DNA of 64,000 nucleotides from an uncultured Lachnospiraceae bacterium (GTDB lineage Bacteria; Bacillota; Clostridia; Lachnospirales; Lachnospiraceae). The stretch's first letter is position 1, and the number at the start of each line of letters is the position of its first letter. The DNA is taken from positions 124,001 to 188,000 of the forward strand of contig CALWLT010000008.1 of the NCBI GenBank assembly GCA_944381615.1. The letters run 5' to 3'. The notes beneath the pieces are model-generated. The model had not been told where the DNA came from. It was given only the letters and a program-made list of their open reading frames with translations, and did no database searches. Made by a program: the position numbers and the translations under genes. Positions 16,016 to 24,150 of this stretch are shown here, one piece after another.

Positions 16016-17275
16016 ATGGAAAAAGCACAAAAACAAAAATGGAAAACACAGTTTATGATTGTTGCATTGGGACAGGCGGTTTCAATGTTAGGAAGCCATG
16101 GCGTTCAGTTTGCGCTGATCTGGTGGCTTGCTGAAAAAACATCTTCGCCGTTGATGCTGGGAATAGCAGGGCTTGTTGCCTATCTCCCAATGACTTTGTT
16201 TAGTCCGCTGGCCGGAATCGCAGCCGACCGTTATAACCGAAAATTCATTTCTATTTTTTCGGATATGATGATGGGGACGATTGCGTTAATCTATGCAGGA
16301 TTGCTGTTCTTTTTTAACCTTCCGGTGTGGACTGTATTTGTCATGCTGTGCGTCAGGGGGATTGGAAGTACATTCCAGCAGCCTGCAATCCAGTCCATGA
16401 TTCCGCAGCTTGTACCAAAAGACCAGCTGGTAAAAACAAATGGATGGATGCAGCTTTTAAATTCCGGCTCATTCTTATTGGGACCGGTAATCGGCGCGTC
16501 TTTGTATGCGATTTTTCCGATGTCAGTCGTCTTAATGAGCGATGTGGCGGGAGCGATTTTGGCAAGTATTGCGTTGGCTGTTGTTAAAATTCCGGAACTT
16601 GAAAAAACAGATCGGGAAGAACCTCATTTTATTGCTGAAATAAAAGAGGGATTACAGGTATTTAAGGAAGACAGAAGTTTGTTTCACATTGTAATTGCAG
16701 AAGCGCTCTGTATGTTCTTTTATGCGCCGTTATCTTCCTTTTATCCGTTAATGACAAGCCACTATTTTAAGCTGTCGGCAATGTATGGCAGTGCGGTGGA
16801 ATTGTCTTTTGCGATCGGTATGATGGTATCCTCCCTCTTATTTTCCAGCGTTCTCAAGATAAACCGGAAAATCAGGGTTTCTTTTACCGGCCTGTTTGGA
16901 ATGGGAGCGATGTCGATGTTCTGCGGTATCATACCGCCTACTTATATAGGCTGGTTTTTCTTTGCGGGAGGCTGTATCTGCCTGGGGGCTTCCGGTAATG
17001 TCCATACCATCCCGTTGACTGCCTATATGCAGGAAACCATATCCCCTGACAAAATGGGGCGGGCGTTTTCGGTACTTACTCTGATATCTTCTGTTACCAT
17101 GCCGGCGGGCTTGCTTTTTAGCAGCCCGATTGCAGAAAAAGTAGGTGTAAATGTCTGGTTTTTCATCTCTGGTCTATGTATGATTCTTCTTACTGCCAGT
17201 GTTTCAATCCACTATTCGGTAAAGTGCAGGAGGAAGAAAAAATATATCATGTTCCGGGGACAAAAAGGGTTTTAA
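16016..17275 (+). CDS. MFS drug-efflux transporter (macrolide-efflux MefA-like)
   Basis: The 419-residue membrane protein resembles the MefA/EntS branch of the major facilitator superfamily: QAVSMLGSHGVQFALIWWL in helix 1, PLAGIAADRYNRK between helices 2 and 3, FQQPAIQSMIPQLVPKDQL, and the C-terminal half with QETISPDKMGRAFSVL. It should have 12 transmembrane helices and expel hydrophobic drugs by proton antiport. The start at 16016 is preferred over 15986 because AGAGGA lies nine bases upstream and homologues begin here. It is controlled probably by the upstream MarR protein. The actual substrate is not predictable. Confidence 0.9.
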   Translation: MEKAQKQKWKTQFMIVALGQAVSMLGSHGVQFALIWWLAEKTSSPLMLGIAGLVAYLPMTLFSPLAGIAADRYNRKFISIFSDMMMGTIALIYAGLLFFFNLPVWTVFVMLCVRGIGSTFQQPAIQSMIPQLVPKDQLVKTNGWMQLLNSGSFLLGPVIGASLYAIFPMSVVLMSDVAGAILASIALAVVKIPELEKTDREEPHFIAEIKEGLQVFKEDRSLFHIVIAEALCMFFYAPLSSFYPLMTSHYFKLSAMYGSAVELSFAIGMMVSSLLFSSVLKINRKIRVSFTGLFGMGAMSMFCGIIPPTYIGWFFFAGGCICLGASGNVHTIPLTAYMQETISPDKMGRAFSVLTLISSVTMPAGLLFSSPIAEKVGVNVWFFISGLCMILLTASVSIHYSVKCRRKKKYIMFRGQKGF

Positions 17276-17294
17276 TGAAAAGAGGCGTTAATAA

Positions 17295-17636
17295 ATGAGT
17301 CAGCACATTACGGTAGAGGCCTATAATCCGTTATGGGTAAAGAAATATGAGGAAGAATCGGCGTTGATTAGAGACATTCTTGCTGATAACTGTATTGCAG
17401 TCTATCACATAGGCAGCACATCTGTGCCGGGATTGGCGGCGAAGCCGATTATTGATATTATGGCGGTGGTAAGAAGTCTTGAACAGGTTGATTGTGTTGC
17501 AGAAATAAAGAGTGTAAAACAGAATTCCGGGAGATGGAAAGCGGCATCTTTCGGAATTTCGTATTATTCCGATAGACGAAAATATTATTCCGATGCCGTT
17601 GATATTGTTCCGGTAATAGGGTATGCTATTGTTTAA
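17295..17636 (+). pseudogene. Truncated GrpB-like (UPF0157) nucleotidyltransferase remnant
   Basis: Residues 1-65 match the GrpB/UPF0157 family closely (VEAYNPLWVKKYEEESALI, YHIGSTSVPGLAAKPIIDIM), which are normally about 170-180 residues. After about residue 70 the similarity breaks down into a repetitive stretch (FGISYYSDRRKYYSDAVDIV) and the frame stops at 113, without the family's HxxHIHxF-type core. A frameshift or internal deletion is the simplest reading. The gene overlaps the AT-rich start region of the Fic gene. Confidence 0.6.
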
Positions 17637-17652
17637 AGCGAGGTGCAGATTT

Positions 17653-18546
17653 ATGTATATGACAGTAAAACAGGCAGCCGAGAAATGGAACATTTCAGAC
17701 AGAAGAGTGAGGATACTTTGTTCAGAAGGGAAGATACCGGGCGTTACCCGTGAGGGACGCAGTTGGAAAATACCGGAAGATGCAAAGAAACCGGAGGATG
17801 GACGATATAAGACTGCGGAAAATCTGTTGGAGAGGATTGACAGAAAGAAAACAGAATTGGATTCCAGGCGTCCGCTGACAAAGGGAGAGTTGGAGCGTCT
17901 CACGGAAGAATTTGTGGTTGAATACACTTATAATTCCAATGCTATTGAGGGTAATACGCTGACTCTTCGGGAAACGGACATGGTACTGCGCGGGCTGACA
18001 ATTGACAAAAAGCCGCTGAAAGATCATATGGAAGCGGTGGGACATAAAGAAGCCTTTTACTTTGTACAGGATTTAGTGAAGGAACAGGTGCCTTTATCAG
18101 AAAGCGTAATAAAACAGATTCATTATCTGGTTCTGGCTGATAAAAAGGATGATCGTGGGGTTTATAGAAGAATTCCGGTAAGAATTATGGGAGCGCAGCA
18201 TGAACCAGTGCAGCCTTATCTGATTCAGCCTAAAATGGAACAGTTATTGGAAAATTATAAAAATAGCACAGAGCATATTATCCCTCGGCTTGCACGGTTT
18301 CACATTGAGTTTGAAGATATCCATCCTTTTATCGACGGAAACGGCCGCACGGGACGGTTACTTGTGAATCTGGAATTGATGAAAGCGGGTTATCCGCCGA
18401 TTGATATTAAATTTACAGATCGGATTGCTTATTATAATGCTTTTGACGAATATTATGTCAAACATAATTTAGAAGGAATGGAAAAATTGTTTGCAAGATA
18501 TGTGAATGAAAGGCTGGAAAGCTATTTGAAAATATTAGAGAAATGA
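17653..18546 (+). CDS. Fic family protein with N-terminal helix-turn-helix
   Basis: The 297-residue protein has an N-terminal DNA-binding-like domain (MTVKQAAEKWNISDRRVRIL, residues 3-22), an alpha-inhibitory motif SNAIEG near residue 97 matching S/T-x-x-x-E-G, and the Fic motif with HPFIDGNGRTGR near residues 226-237. Fic proteins transfer AMP or other phosphate-containing groups to target proteins; the intact inhibitory glutamate suggests the enzyme is normally held inactive. The start at 17653 has GCGAGGTG eight bases upstream. Targets are unknown. It may act as a stand-alone stress or toxin-like module in this acquired patch. Confidence 0.9.
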   Translation: MYMTVKQAAEKWNISDRRVRILCSEGKIPGVTREGRSWKIPEDAKKPEDGRYKTAENLLERIDRKKTELDSRRPLTKGELERLTEEFVVEYTYNSNAIEGNTLTLRETDMVLRGLTIDKKPLKDHMEAVGHKEAFYFVQDLVKEQVPLSESVIKQIHYLVLADKKDDRGVYRRIPVRIMGAQHEPVQPYLIQPKMEQLLENYKNSTEHIIPRLARFHIEFEDIHPFIDGNGRTGRLLVNLELMKAGYPPIDIKFTDRIAYYNAFDEYYVKHNLEGMEKLFARYVNERLESYLKILEK

Positions 18547-18859
18547 AAACAAATATAGGTATTAAAACTTATTTATAGCAAAGCCAGCCGCAGCGAGTGA
18601 CCGGCGTGCATATTTTCCGGACACGCAGCACAGCGGGGGGCATATCCAGCTGGCCTTGCAACGGCTGATCGCCGCAGTGTTCCAGCTTCGTTTTGATTGG
18701 CAAGTTAAAAACGGAATACCAGCTGTTATAGATTGTTCCGCCTGACACCCTGGCAAGTTTACAGGCTGTCTATTCCCATAAAGGAACGGTCATAGTATAA
18801 TAGGGCCAAAGGCAAATGAGAATTGCGAGGAAAAATACAGATGAATCAAGGAAAAAACG
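18547..18859. other. Gene-free stretch with possible remnants
   Basis: No convincing gene is seen. A 64-codon frame on the - strand (18562-18756) has cysteine- and serine-rich composition and no recognisable domain. A TATAAT at 18797-18802 could belong to a promoter of the fragment at 18860. Confidence 0.5.
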
Positions 18860-19051
18860 ATGAAACGAGCTGTAGAACGCTCAAAATTAGACAGAAAAAT
18901 AAATGTTGAATTAGTAGAGACCATATGGGGACAATTTTGTAATCTGGGGATATATGAGGCGAATGTTGTAGATACGACAAATTACTCCATTCAAGAAACG
19001 GCTTCCGCTATGCTGGAAAAAATAGCGAGCGGAAAGGCTCTGCTTTCCTGA
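18860..19051 (+). pseudogene. Probable C-terminal fragment of a P-loop kinase/ATPase
   Basis: The 63-residue frame ends with VVDTTNYSIQETASAMLEKI, which resembles the C-terminal strand and helix of small AAA/P-loop kinases (a DT-S-ETA pattern), but there is no Walker A region upstream in any frame. It looks like what is left of a gene whose N-terminal part was lost. Similarity is weak and the call is tentative. Confidence 0.35.
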
Positions 19052-19095
19052 AATGGTTTCGTAAATACACAGGACTTACGAGGAGTTATTAAAAG

Positions 19096-19587
19096 ATGAT
19101 AAGAATTTTATTTGTCTGCTATGGCAATATCTGCCGTTCTCCGATGGGGGAATTCATTTTAAAGGACCTGGTGCGCCGCCAGGGGATGGAGGATCAGTTC
19201 CTGATTGCTTCGGCGGCAGTCAGCGCCGAAGAGACAGGCAATCCGGTTTATCCGCCGGCGCGCCGAAAATTGCAGGAGCACGGGATTTCCTGCGAGGGCA
19301 AGAGGGCGGTGCAGATGGTAAAAAGTGATTACGCGCGCTACGATTATCTTCTGGCGGCGGAAGAGCGTAATTTATCTGGCATGAAGCGGATTGCAGGGGG
19401 AGATCCGGAGCGAAAAATGTTCCGGCTTCTGGATTTTTCCGACCGGCCCCGCAATATTGCGGATCCGTGGTATACCGGAGATTTTGATACGGCGTACTGC
19501 GAGATCCGGGAAGGCTGCGAAGCGTTTTTACATTATCTGAAGCAACAGGGAATCTGCAAAGAAAAGGCCGCGCCGGACGGGCAGTAG
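19096..19587 (+). CDS. Low molecular weight protein-tyrosine phosphatase
   Basis: The 163-residue protein carries the signature VCYGNICRSPMGE at residues 7-19 (nucleophile Cys-8, Arg-14, C-x5-R-S) and the general-acid loop DPWYTGDFD near residues 123-131. It removes phosphate from tyrosine or arginine residues; bacterial members often regulate capsule synthesis or stress. It stands alone, with no kinase gene adjacent. The start follows GAGGAGT. Confidence 0.93.
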   Translation: MIRILFVCYGNICRSPMGEFILKDLVRRQGMEDQFLIASAAVSAEETGNPVYPPARRKLQEHGISCEGKRAVQMVKSDYARYDYLLAAEERNLSGMKRIAGGDPERKMFRLLDFSDRPRNIADPWYTGDFDTAYCEIREGCEAFLHYLKQQGICKEKAAPDGQ

Positions 19588-20013
19588 CGGGATAAAAAGG
19601 AGGAGGGGAGCCGCCGGGAATGGGGTTCCCGGCAGTTCCCCGAAAGGTATGAAAAAGTATATTGTGAAAGGTTTATCGCCTTGTCGATGATTACTATACC
19701 TGAAAAATGTGATAAAAGTATGTTTGGATTGTGAATAAAAAGTGAAATCAGAACAGAAGAACGGGCCTGCCAGTGGCGACCGGACAGACCCGCATAGGTA
19801 GGAATATATTGACAGGTTTATTATAACAAAAGAAGCAGAAAAATGCAATATATTTCATCAAAAATCAGAGAAAAAGTGATAAAATCAAAGAGATGACTCC
19901 CGATTCCTGTTTTTCATCCGGAATTTATTGGGGAGACGGAATATCTTGTCCGTTTTTGGATAGGATTGTCGATAAAGAAATTTGCGCTTTTGCAGAAATT
20001 TTTTGATTATTTC
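19588..20013. other. Gene-free intergenic region before tRNA-Val
   Basis: Two imperfect GC hairpins are visible: CCGGGAATGGGGTTCCCGG near 19613-19631, and GGGCCTGCCAG with its partner GACAGACCC around 19764-19793. Neither has a clear T-run on the + strand. No gene or RNA was recognised. Confidence 0.45.
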
Positions 20014-20042
20014 TTGCCAAATCTCGTTTCTCATAGTATAAT
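20014..20042 (+). promoter_or_regulatory. Promoter of tRNA-Val(GAC)
   Basis: TTGCCA at 20014-20019 and TATAAT at 20037-20042 are 17 bases apart, ending 10 bases before the mature tRNA 5-prime end. Confidence 0.7.
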
Positions 20043-20052
20043 AAGAACCGAT

Positions 20053-20125
20053 GGAGATATAGCTCAGCTGGGAGAGCATTTGCTTGACGTGCAAAGGGTC
20101 GCAGGTTCGAGTCCTGTTGTCTCCA
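20053..20125 (+). tRNA. tRNA-Val, anticodon GAC
   Basis: A 73-base cloverleaf: acceptor GGAGATA pairs with TGTCTCC, D-stem GCTC/GAGC, anticodon stem TTTGC/GCAAA with loop TTGACGT (anticodon GAC), and T-arm GCAGG-TTCGAGT-CCTGT. The discriminator is A and CCA is not encoded. Position 37 is G where valine tRNAs usually have A. Confidence 0.95.
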
Positions 20126-20132
20126 GTTTCTT

Positions 20133-20178
20133 AAAACCCTTGAAAAATCAGGAAAAACCTTGATTTTTCAAGGGTTTT
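20133..20178 (+). terminator. Terminator of tRNA-Val(GAC)
   Basis: An 18-base perfect stem: AAAACCCTTGAAAAATCA at 20133-20150 with TGATTTTTCAAGGGTTTT at 20161-20178, and a 10-base loop. The T-rich descending arm completes an intrinsic terminator; it could work on both strands. Confidence 0.85.
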
Positions 20179-20309
20179 CGATGTTTTTGAGTGCCGGTCC
20201 TGAGCCAGTCCTGAGCCTGCCTTCCGGGGACTTTTCAGGGCTGCTTTTTCATGTTATGATAAGAGAGGTCTTGCGGCCGGGGACGCCGCGGAATGCGGAG
20301 AAGCGTCAG

Positions 20310-20349
20310 AAAAAATCCTGCCGGACCGGATTCCCGGTTCGGCAGGACT
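20310..20349 (-). terminator. Terminator of tRNA-Val(CAC), minus strand
   Basis: TCCTGCCGGACCGG (20316-20329) pairs with CCGGTTCGGCAGGA (about 20334-20347), followed on the - strand by a run of T (complement of AAAAAA at 20310-20315). It lies eight bases downstream of the tRNA. Confidence 0.85.
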
Positions 20350-20357
20350 TCTGAGAG

Positions 20358-20431
20358 TGGAAGCAATGGGGCTCGAACCCATGACCTCTCGCGTGTGAGG
20401 CGAACGCTCATCCCGGCTGAGCTATGCTTCC
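20358..20431 (-). tRNA. tRNA-Val, anticodon CAC
   Basis: A 74-base cloverleaf on the - strand: acceptor GGAAGCA/TGCTTCC, D-stem GCTC/GAGC, anticodon stem TTCGC/GCGAG with loop CTCACAC (anticodon CAC), T-arm ATGGG-TTCGAGC-CCCAT, discriminator A, no encoded CCA. It is convergent with tRNA-Val(GAC) about 230 bases away. Confidence 0.95.
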
Positions 20432-20542
20432 TTACGGTACTATTGTAGCACATTTATGCGAAAAAACAAGAAGAAAAATAAGAAAATCAGAAAAACGGAA
20501 AAAGCAGAAAACAGAAGATAAAAAAGGACGGGGGAAAAGAGG

Positions 20543-21712
20543 ATGGAATCATTTGTCTATGAAAACGCGACCCGCGTGTATTTTGGCAGAGGATGCGTGG
20601 GAGCTTCGCTGGAAGAGGCGGTACGCGGACTGGGAAAAACGGTGCTGTTAGCTTACGGCGGCGGCTCGATTAAGAAAAACGGGATTTACGGCGAGGTAAC
20701 GGGGATCCTGAAAAAAGCGGGGAAAGAGATTGTCGATTTTCCCGGAATTATGCCTAATCCGACCTGGCGCAAAGTCCAGGAAGGGAAGCGGGCGGTAAAG
20801 GAGCACGGCGTGGACTTTATTCTGGGAGTCGGCGGCGGTTCGGTCATGGACTGCTGCAAGGCGATTTCCATGGCGGCGGCCACGGAGCGCGACGTGTGGG
20901 AAGAGTACTGGATTCGGAAGGGAGTTGTGGATTTTGAGCCGGTACCGGTCGGGCTGATCGTGACGGTAGTCGGAACCGGGAGTGAGGTCAACGGAGAAGG
21001 CGTGATCACGAACGAGGAGCAGAAAATCAAGACGAGCCGGAATTATCCGCGCTGCAACGCCCGTTTTGCCATGCTGGATCCGGTTTATACGTATACGGTT
21101 TCGCCGCAGCAGACGGCGGCGGGCGGGTTTGATATGCTCAGCCATGTGATGGAGACGTATTTCAGCGGGCCGGACGACGGCAACATTTCAGATGCGGTAT
21201 CGGAGGCGCTGATGCGCACGATCATCCGGAACCTTCCGGTGGCAATCCGGGAGCCGGAAAATTATGAGGCCCGGAGCAATCTGATGTGGGCGTCTTCCAT
21301 GGCGGAGATCGGGATCATCAAGCTGGGGAAGCGCTGTGATTTTGAGGCGCACATGATCGAACATCAGATGGGAGCGTTTACAGACTGTAATCACGGGATG
21401 GGGCTGGCGGTCATCCATCCGGCCTATTACCGGCGTATCTGCCGCGACGGGCTGGCGAAATTTGCGGCGTTTGCCGAACGGGTCTGGGAAATTCCGGCGC
21501 AGGGAAAGACGCAGGAGGAGCTGGCTTTGGCCGGAATCGACGCGCTGGAAGCGTTTATCCGATCGATCGGGCTGCCCGCAACGCTGCGGGAGCTGGGGAT
21601 CACGGACCGCTCGCTTTTAAAGCCCATCGCCGATTCCTGCCTGATCAATGAGGGGGGATACCGGGCGCTGACGCACGGGGAGATCCTGGAGATCCTGGAA
21701 GAATGCTACTGA
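20543..21712 (+). CDS. Iron-containing alcohol dehydrogenase (butanol dehydrogenase-like)
   Basis: The 389-residue protein is a group III Fe-dependent alcohol dehydrogenase. It has FGRGCV near the start, the nucleotide-binding GVGGGSVMDCCKAI (about residues 93-106), VVGTGSEVNGEGVI, and metal-ligand segments GGFDMLSHVMET, MIEHQMGAF and DCNHGMGLAVIHP. The BdhA/YqhD branch reduces aldehydes with NAD(P)H, for example butyraldehyde to butanol or toxic aldehydes in general. It follows the tRNA and precedes the ArsR-type regulator. No acyl-CoA reductase is nearby, so a detoxification role is as likely as solvent formation. Confidence 0.93.
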   Translation: MESFVYENATRVYFGRGCVGASLEEAVRGLGKTVLLAYGGGSIKKNGIYGEVTGILKKAGKEIVDFPGIMPNPTWRKVQEGKRAVKEHGVDFILGVGGGSVMDCCKAISMAAATERDVWEEYWIRKGVVDFEPVPVGLIVTVVGTGSEVNGEGVITNEEQKIKTSRNYPRCNARFAMLDPVYTYTVSPQQTAAGGFDMLSHVMETYFSGPDDGNISDAVSEALMRTIIRNLPVAIREPENYEARSNLMWASSMAEIGIIKLGKRCDFEAHMIEHQMGAFTDCNHGMGLAVIHPAYYRRICRDGLAKFAAFAERVWEIPAQGKTQEELALAGIDALEAFIRSIGLPATLRELGITDRSLLKPIADSCLINEGGYRALTHGEILEILEECY

Positions 21713-21803
21713 GATCTGGCAGAGAGAAGAAAGGGCGCGAGGCCGCGCAGGGTGTTTGATATGTTTGGAGGCCGCGGCCCGGAGATGAGGGGGGAGCTGT
21801 ATT

Positions 21804-22184
21804 TTGCAGAGAGACAGGAGACAGATGGAGCAGGAAGAGATAGAGTGCTGCGAGGATTTTCAGGTGCATGACGAGGTGGTGCAGGCGGTGCGCGGGCATA
21901 TGCCGGACGAGGGGGAACTCTGCGATCTGGCGGAGCTTTTCAAGGTGTTTGGCGATTCGACGCGGATTCGGATTTTATGCGTCTTGTCAGAATCAGAACT
22001 CTGTGTCTGCGATATCGCGCAGCTGCTTGGCATGACGCAGTCCGCGATTTCCCATCAGCTGCGTATTCTGAAGCAGTTTCGCCTGATCAAAAACAGGCGG
22101 GAGGGGAAATCGGTGTTCTATTCTCTGGCGGACGCGCATGTGCACCGGATGATCGGGCAGGGCCTGGAGCATATCCGCGAATAG
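21804..22184 (+). CDS. ArsR/SmtB family metal-sensing repressor, CadC-like
   Basis: The 126-residue protein has the winged helix ELFKVFGDSTRIRILCVLSE, SELCVCDIAQLLGMTQSAISHQLRILK and the wing REGKSVFYSLAD. The ELCVCD motif in helix alpha-3 together with an N-terminal ECCEDFQVH segment matches the cysteine set of CadC-type Cd/Pb/Zn sensors; arsenic sensors have only the ELCVC-type cysteines. A start at TTG 21804 (behind GAGGGGGGAG) is used; ATG 21825 behind AGGAG is an alternative and keeps the cysteines. No metal pump lies next to it, which is unusual because these repressors normally head an efflux operon. Confidence 0.88.
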   Translation: MQRDRRQMEQEEIECCEDFQVHDEVVQAVRGHMPDEGELCDLAELFKVFGDSTRIRILCVLSESELCVCDIAQLLGMTQSAISHQLRILKQFRLIKNRREGKSVFYSLADAHVHRMIGQGLEHIRE

Positions 22185-22253
22185 TAATACCGGAAAGAAA
22201 GGAACCGAGGAAGCAGGTCATATAAAAAAGAATTGGATAAAAGCAGTCAGATC

Positions 22254-22288
22254 AAAAACGGGCCGCCGGAATTTCCGGCAGCCCGTTT
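22254..22288 (-). terminator. Terminator shared by but and the ArsR gene
   Basis: ACGGGCCGCCGGAA (22258-22271) pairs with TTCCGGCAGCCCGT (about 22273-22286). On the - strand it is followed by TTTTTGATC, which fits termination of the CoA-transferase gene; on the + strand only a short T-run follows. Confidence 0.75.
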
Positions 22289-22320
22289 GATATTGGCACG
22301 TTTTTTCAGAATGCACCGGC

Positions 22321-23661
22321 TCAGATTTTGTTGCTCCGTCTCCAGATGTGCATCTTCTCAGCCTCGCGGATCAGCTCGTCGCGGAACTGCGGGTGGGCGA
22401 CGGAGATGATGGCCTCGCATCTCTGCCAGGTGGAAAGGCCCTTGATGTTGACCTTGCCGTACTCCGTGACCAGATAGTGGAGGTTGGTGCGGGTGTCGGT
22501 TACGATGGATCCGGGATTTAAGGTCGGCAGGATCCGGGATTTCAGCTGGCCGTCTTTGGTCTTAAACGTGGAAGAGCAGCAGATGAAGCTCTTTCCTCCT
22601 TTGGAGAGATAGGCGCCCAGCACGAAGTCGAGCTGTCCGCCGGCCCCGCTGATGTGCTTGATTCCGGCAGATTCGGCGTTGACCTGCCCGAACAGATCCA
22701 CGTCGACGGCATTATTAATAGAAATAAAATTGTCGAGGGCGGAAATGGTGCGCACGTCGTTGGTGTAGTTGACGGGGGCGCTCATGCAGGCCGGGTTGTT
22801 GTTGAGGTAGTCGTAAAGCTTTTTGGTGCCTGCGCCGAAGGCGTATACCTGGCGGCCCTTGTCGAGGTTCTTGTGCGCGCCGGTAATCTTGCCTGCCGCG
22901 GCAATGTCTACGAACGCGTCCACGTACATTTCCGTGTGAACGCCCAGATCCTTCAGATCGGATTTGGCGATCAGGGAGCCGACCGCGTTGGGCATGCCGC
23001 CGATTCCCAGCTGCAGGCAGGCGCCGTCCGGGATCTCCTCCACGATCAGGCGGGCCACCGCCTCGTCGACTTCCGTGGCGGGCGCGCCGCCCATCTCGCC
23101 GATGGGGGGATTGGATCCCTCCACGATCATGTCAACCTGGGAAATGTGGACGCCGTTTTCAAAGCCGCCCAGGCAGACCGGCATGTTCTCGTTGACCTCG
23201 ACAATGATCGTTTTCGCCGTCTCGCAGCAGGCAGACAGATGCGAAGCGTTGGGGCCGAAGTTGAAATAGCCGTGCTCGTCCATGGGAGCGACCTGGAAAA
23301 CAGCCACGTCCGGCTTGCAGGGAAGGTCGCGGTAGTAGCGCGGAAGCTCGGAATAGCGGATGGGGGCATAGTAGCAGAAGCCCTGTGCGATGGCCTTGCG
23401 CTCGATGCCGCTCATATGCCAGGAGTTCCAGCAGAAATGCTCGGCCGGGTTTTCGATCTTGAAAATCTCCGGTACCCACAGAAGGATGCCGCCCCGGAAT
23501 TTGACGTCGGTCAGCTCCGGCAGCCGTTTTGCCAGCGCGGCGTCTACGGCCACAGGCGTGGCGGTCGTCCAGGCATAGTCGACCCAGTCTCCGGATTTAA
23601 CCACGCCGGCGGCGGTTTCGGCCGATACCAGCTTTTCTTGGTACATTTTCTTATAATCCAT
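22321..23661 (-). CDS. but: Butyryl-CoA:acetate CoA-transferase
   Basis: The 446-residue protein aligns with the gut Lachnospiraceae But enzymes along its length: [14 protein letters not shown] [66 protein letters not shown], the probable catalytic glutamate in [12 protein letters not shown], and the end MHIWRRSN. It exchanges CoA between butyryl-CoA and acetate, making butyrate and acetyl-CoA. The ATG at 23661 matches homologue starts; an in-frame GTG lies three codons upstream. It is divergent from the thl-to-etfA operon, completing the butyrate pathway at one locus. Confidence 0.95.
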   Translation of the reverse strand: MDYKKMYQEKLVSAETAAGVVKSGDWVDYAWTTATPVAVDAALAKRLPELTDVKFRGGILLWVPEIFKIENPAEHFCWNSWHMSGIERKAIAQGFCYYAPIRYSELPRYYRDLPCKPDVAVFQVAPMDEHGYFNFGPNASHLSACCETAKTIIVEVNENMPVCLGGFENGVHISQVDMIVEGSNPPIGEMGGAPATEVDEAVARLIVEEIPDGACLQLGIGGMPNAVGSLIAKSDLKDLGVHTEMYVDAFVDIAAAGKITGAHKNLDKGRQVYAFGAGTKKLYDYLNNNPACMSAPVNYTNDVRTISALDNFISINNAVDVDLFGQVNAESAGIKHISGAGGQLDFVLGAYLSKGGKSFICCSSTFKTKDGQLKSRILPTLNPGSIVTDTRTNLHYLVTEYGKVNIKGLSTWQRCEAIISVAHPQFRDELIREAEKMHIWRRSNKI

Positions 23662-23670
23662 ATCAGTCAC

Positions 23671-24150
23671 CCTGTCCTTTAAGATTTTTCGTGCTTTAAG
23701 TGTAGCATTTCAGGGATTTCTTGTCAACGCGGACGCCTGCCCGGCCGCCGTCTGAGCGGACGGTTTACGGGCCGGATCCGCCCTCTTATTCTTTTTTGAA
23801 AATAGGAATATAAAGAGATGCAAATAAGTTCCCGGACGGGATTGTCTAAAAATTCACATACAAAAAGAGAAGTTGGGAAATATGTAAAAAGCGGCCGCGT
23901 AAAAGAGGGGGAAAACGCGGGATTCTTTGTGCAGAATTGATAATTTTGACAAAAAAGCAGAAAAAAAGTGCGCCGGACGGGGGCAAAAGAGGGACTCATA
24001 AAAACTTTATAAAACTATTGATAAATATTTGACAGAAGTACGCCGGAGTGTTAAGATAAAGTTACTATCAATCAATCAATCGTAACTGTCGACCAGTTTT
24101 TATGCAGTTGTTTTATTTACGCGGACAGTCATTTTAAGGAGGAAACCAGA
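23671..24150. promoter_or_regulatory. Divergent control region between but and thl, with thl promoter
   Basis: No gene fits in these 480 bases. TTGACA at 24029-24034 and TAAGAT at 24052-24057 are 17 bases apart and form the promoter of the thl operon, leaving a leader of about 90 bases. The leader contains a tetranucleotide run, ATCAATCAATCA, at about 24067-24078. The but-side promoter was not identified with confidence. AT content is high throughout. Confidence 0.65.

Noticed and set aside
18562..18756. A 64-codon minus-strand frame
   Set aside because: No family, no ribosome binding site, and odd Cys/Ser-rich composition.
20053..20125. tRNA-Val(GAC) as attachment site of the AT-rich patch
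   Set aside because: No second copy of the tRNA 3-prime end and no integrase gene were found in the window.
20543..21712. Linking the iron alcohol dehydrogenase to butanol formation
   Set aside because: No acyl-CoA/aldehyde dehydrogenase is nearby and the locus is separated from the butyrate operon by the ArsR-type gene.
23724..23999. A 91-codon minus-strand frame in the but-thl control region
   Set aside because: Phe/Arg-rich, no domain, no start signal; the region is better explained as regulatory DNA.
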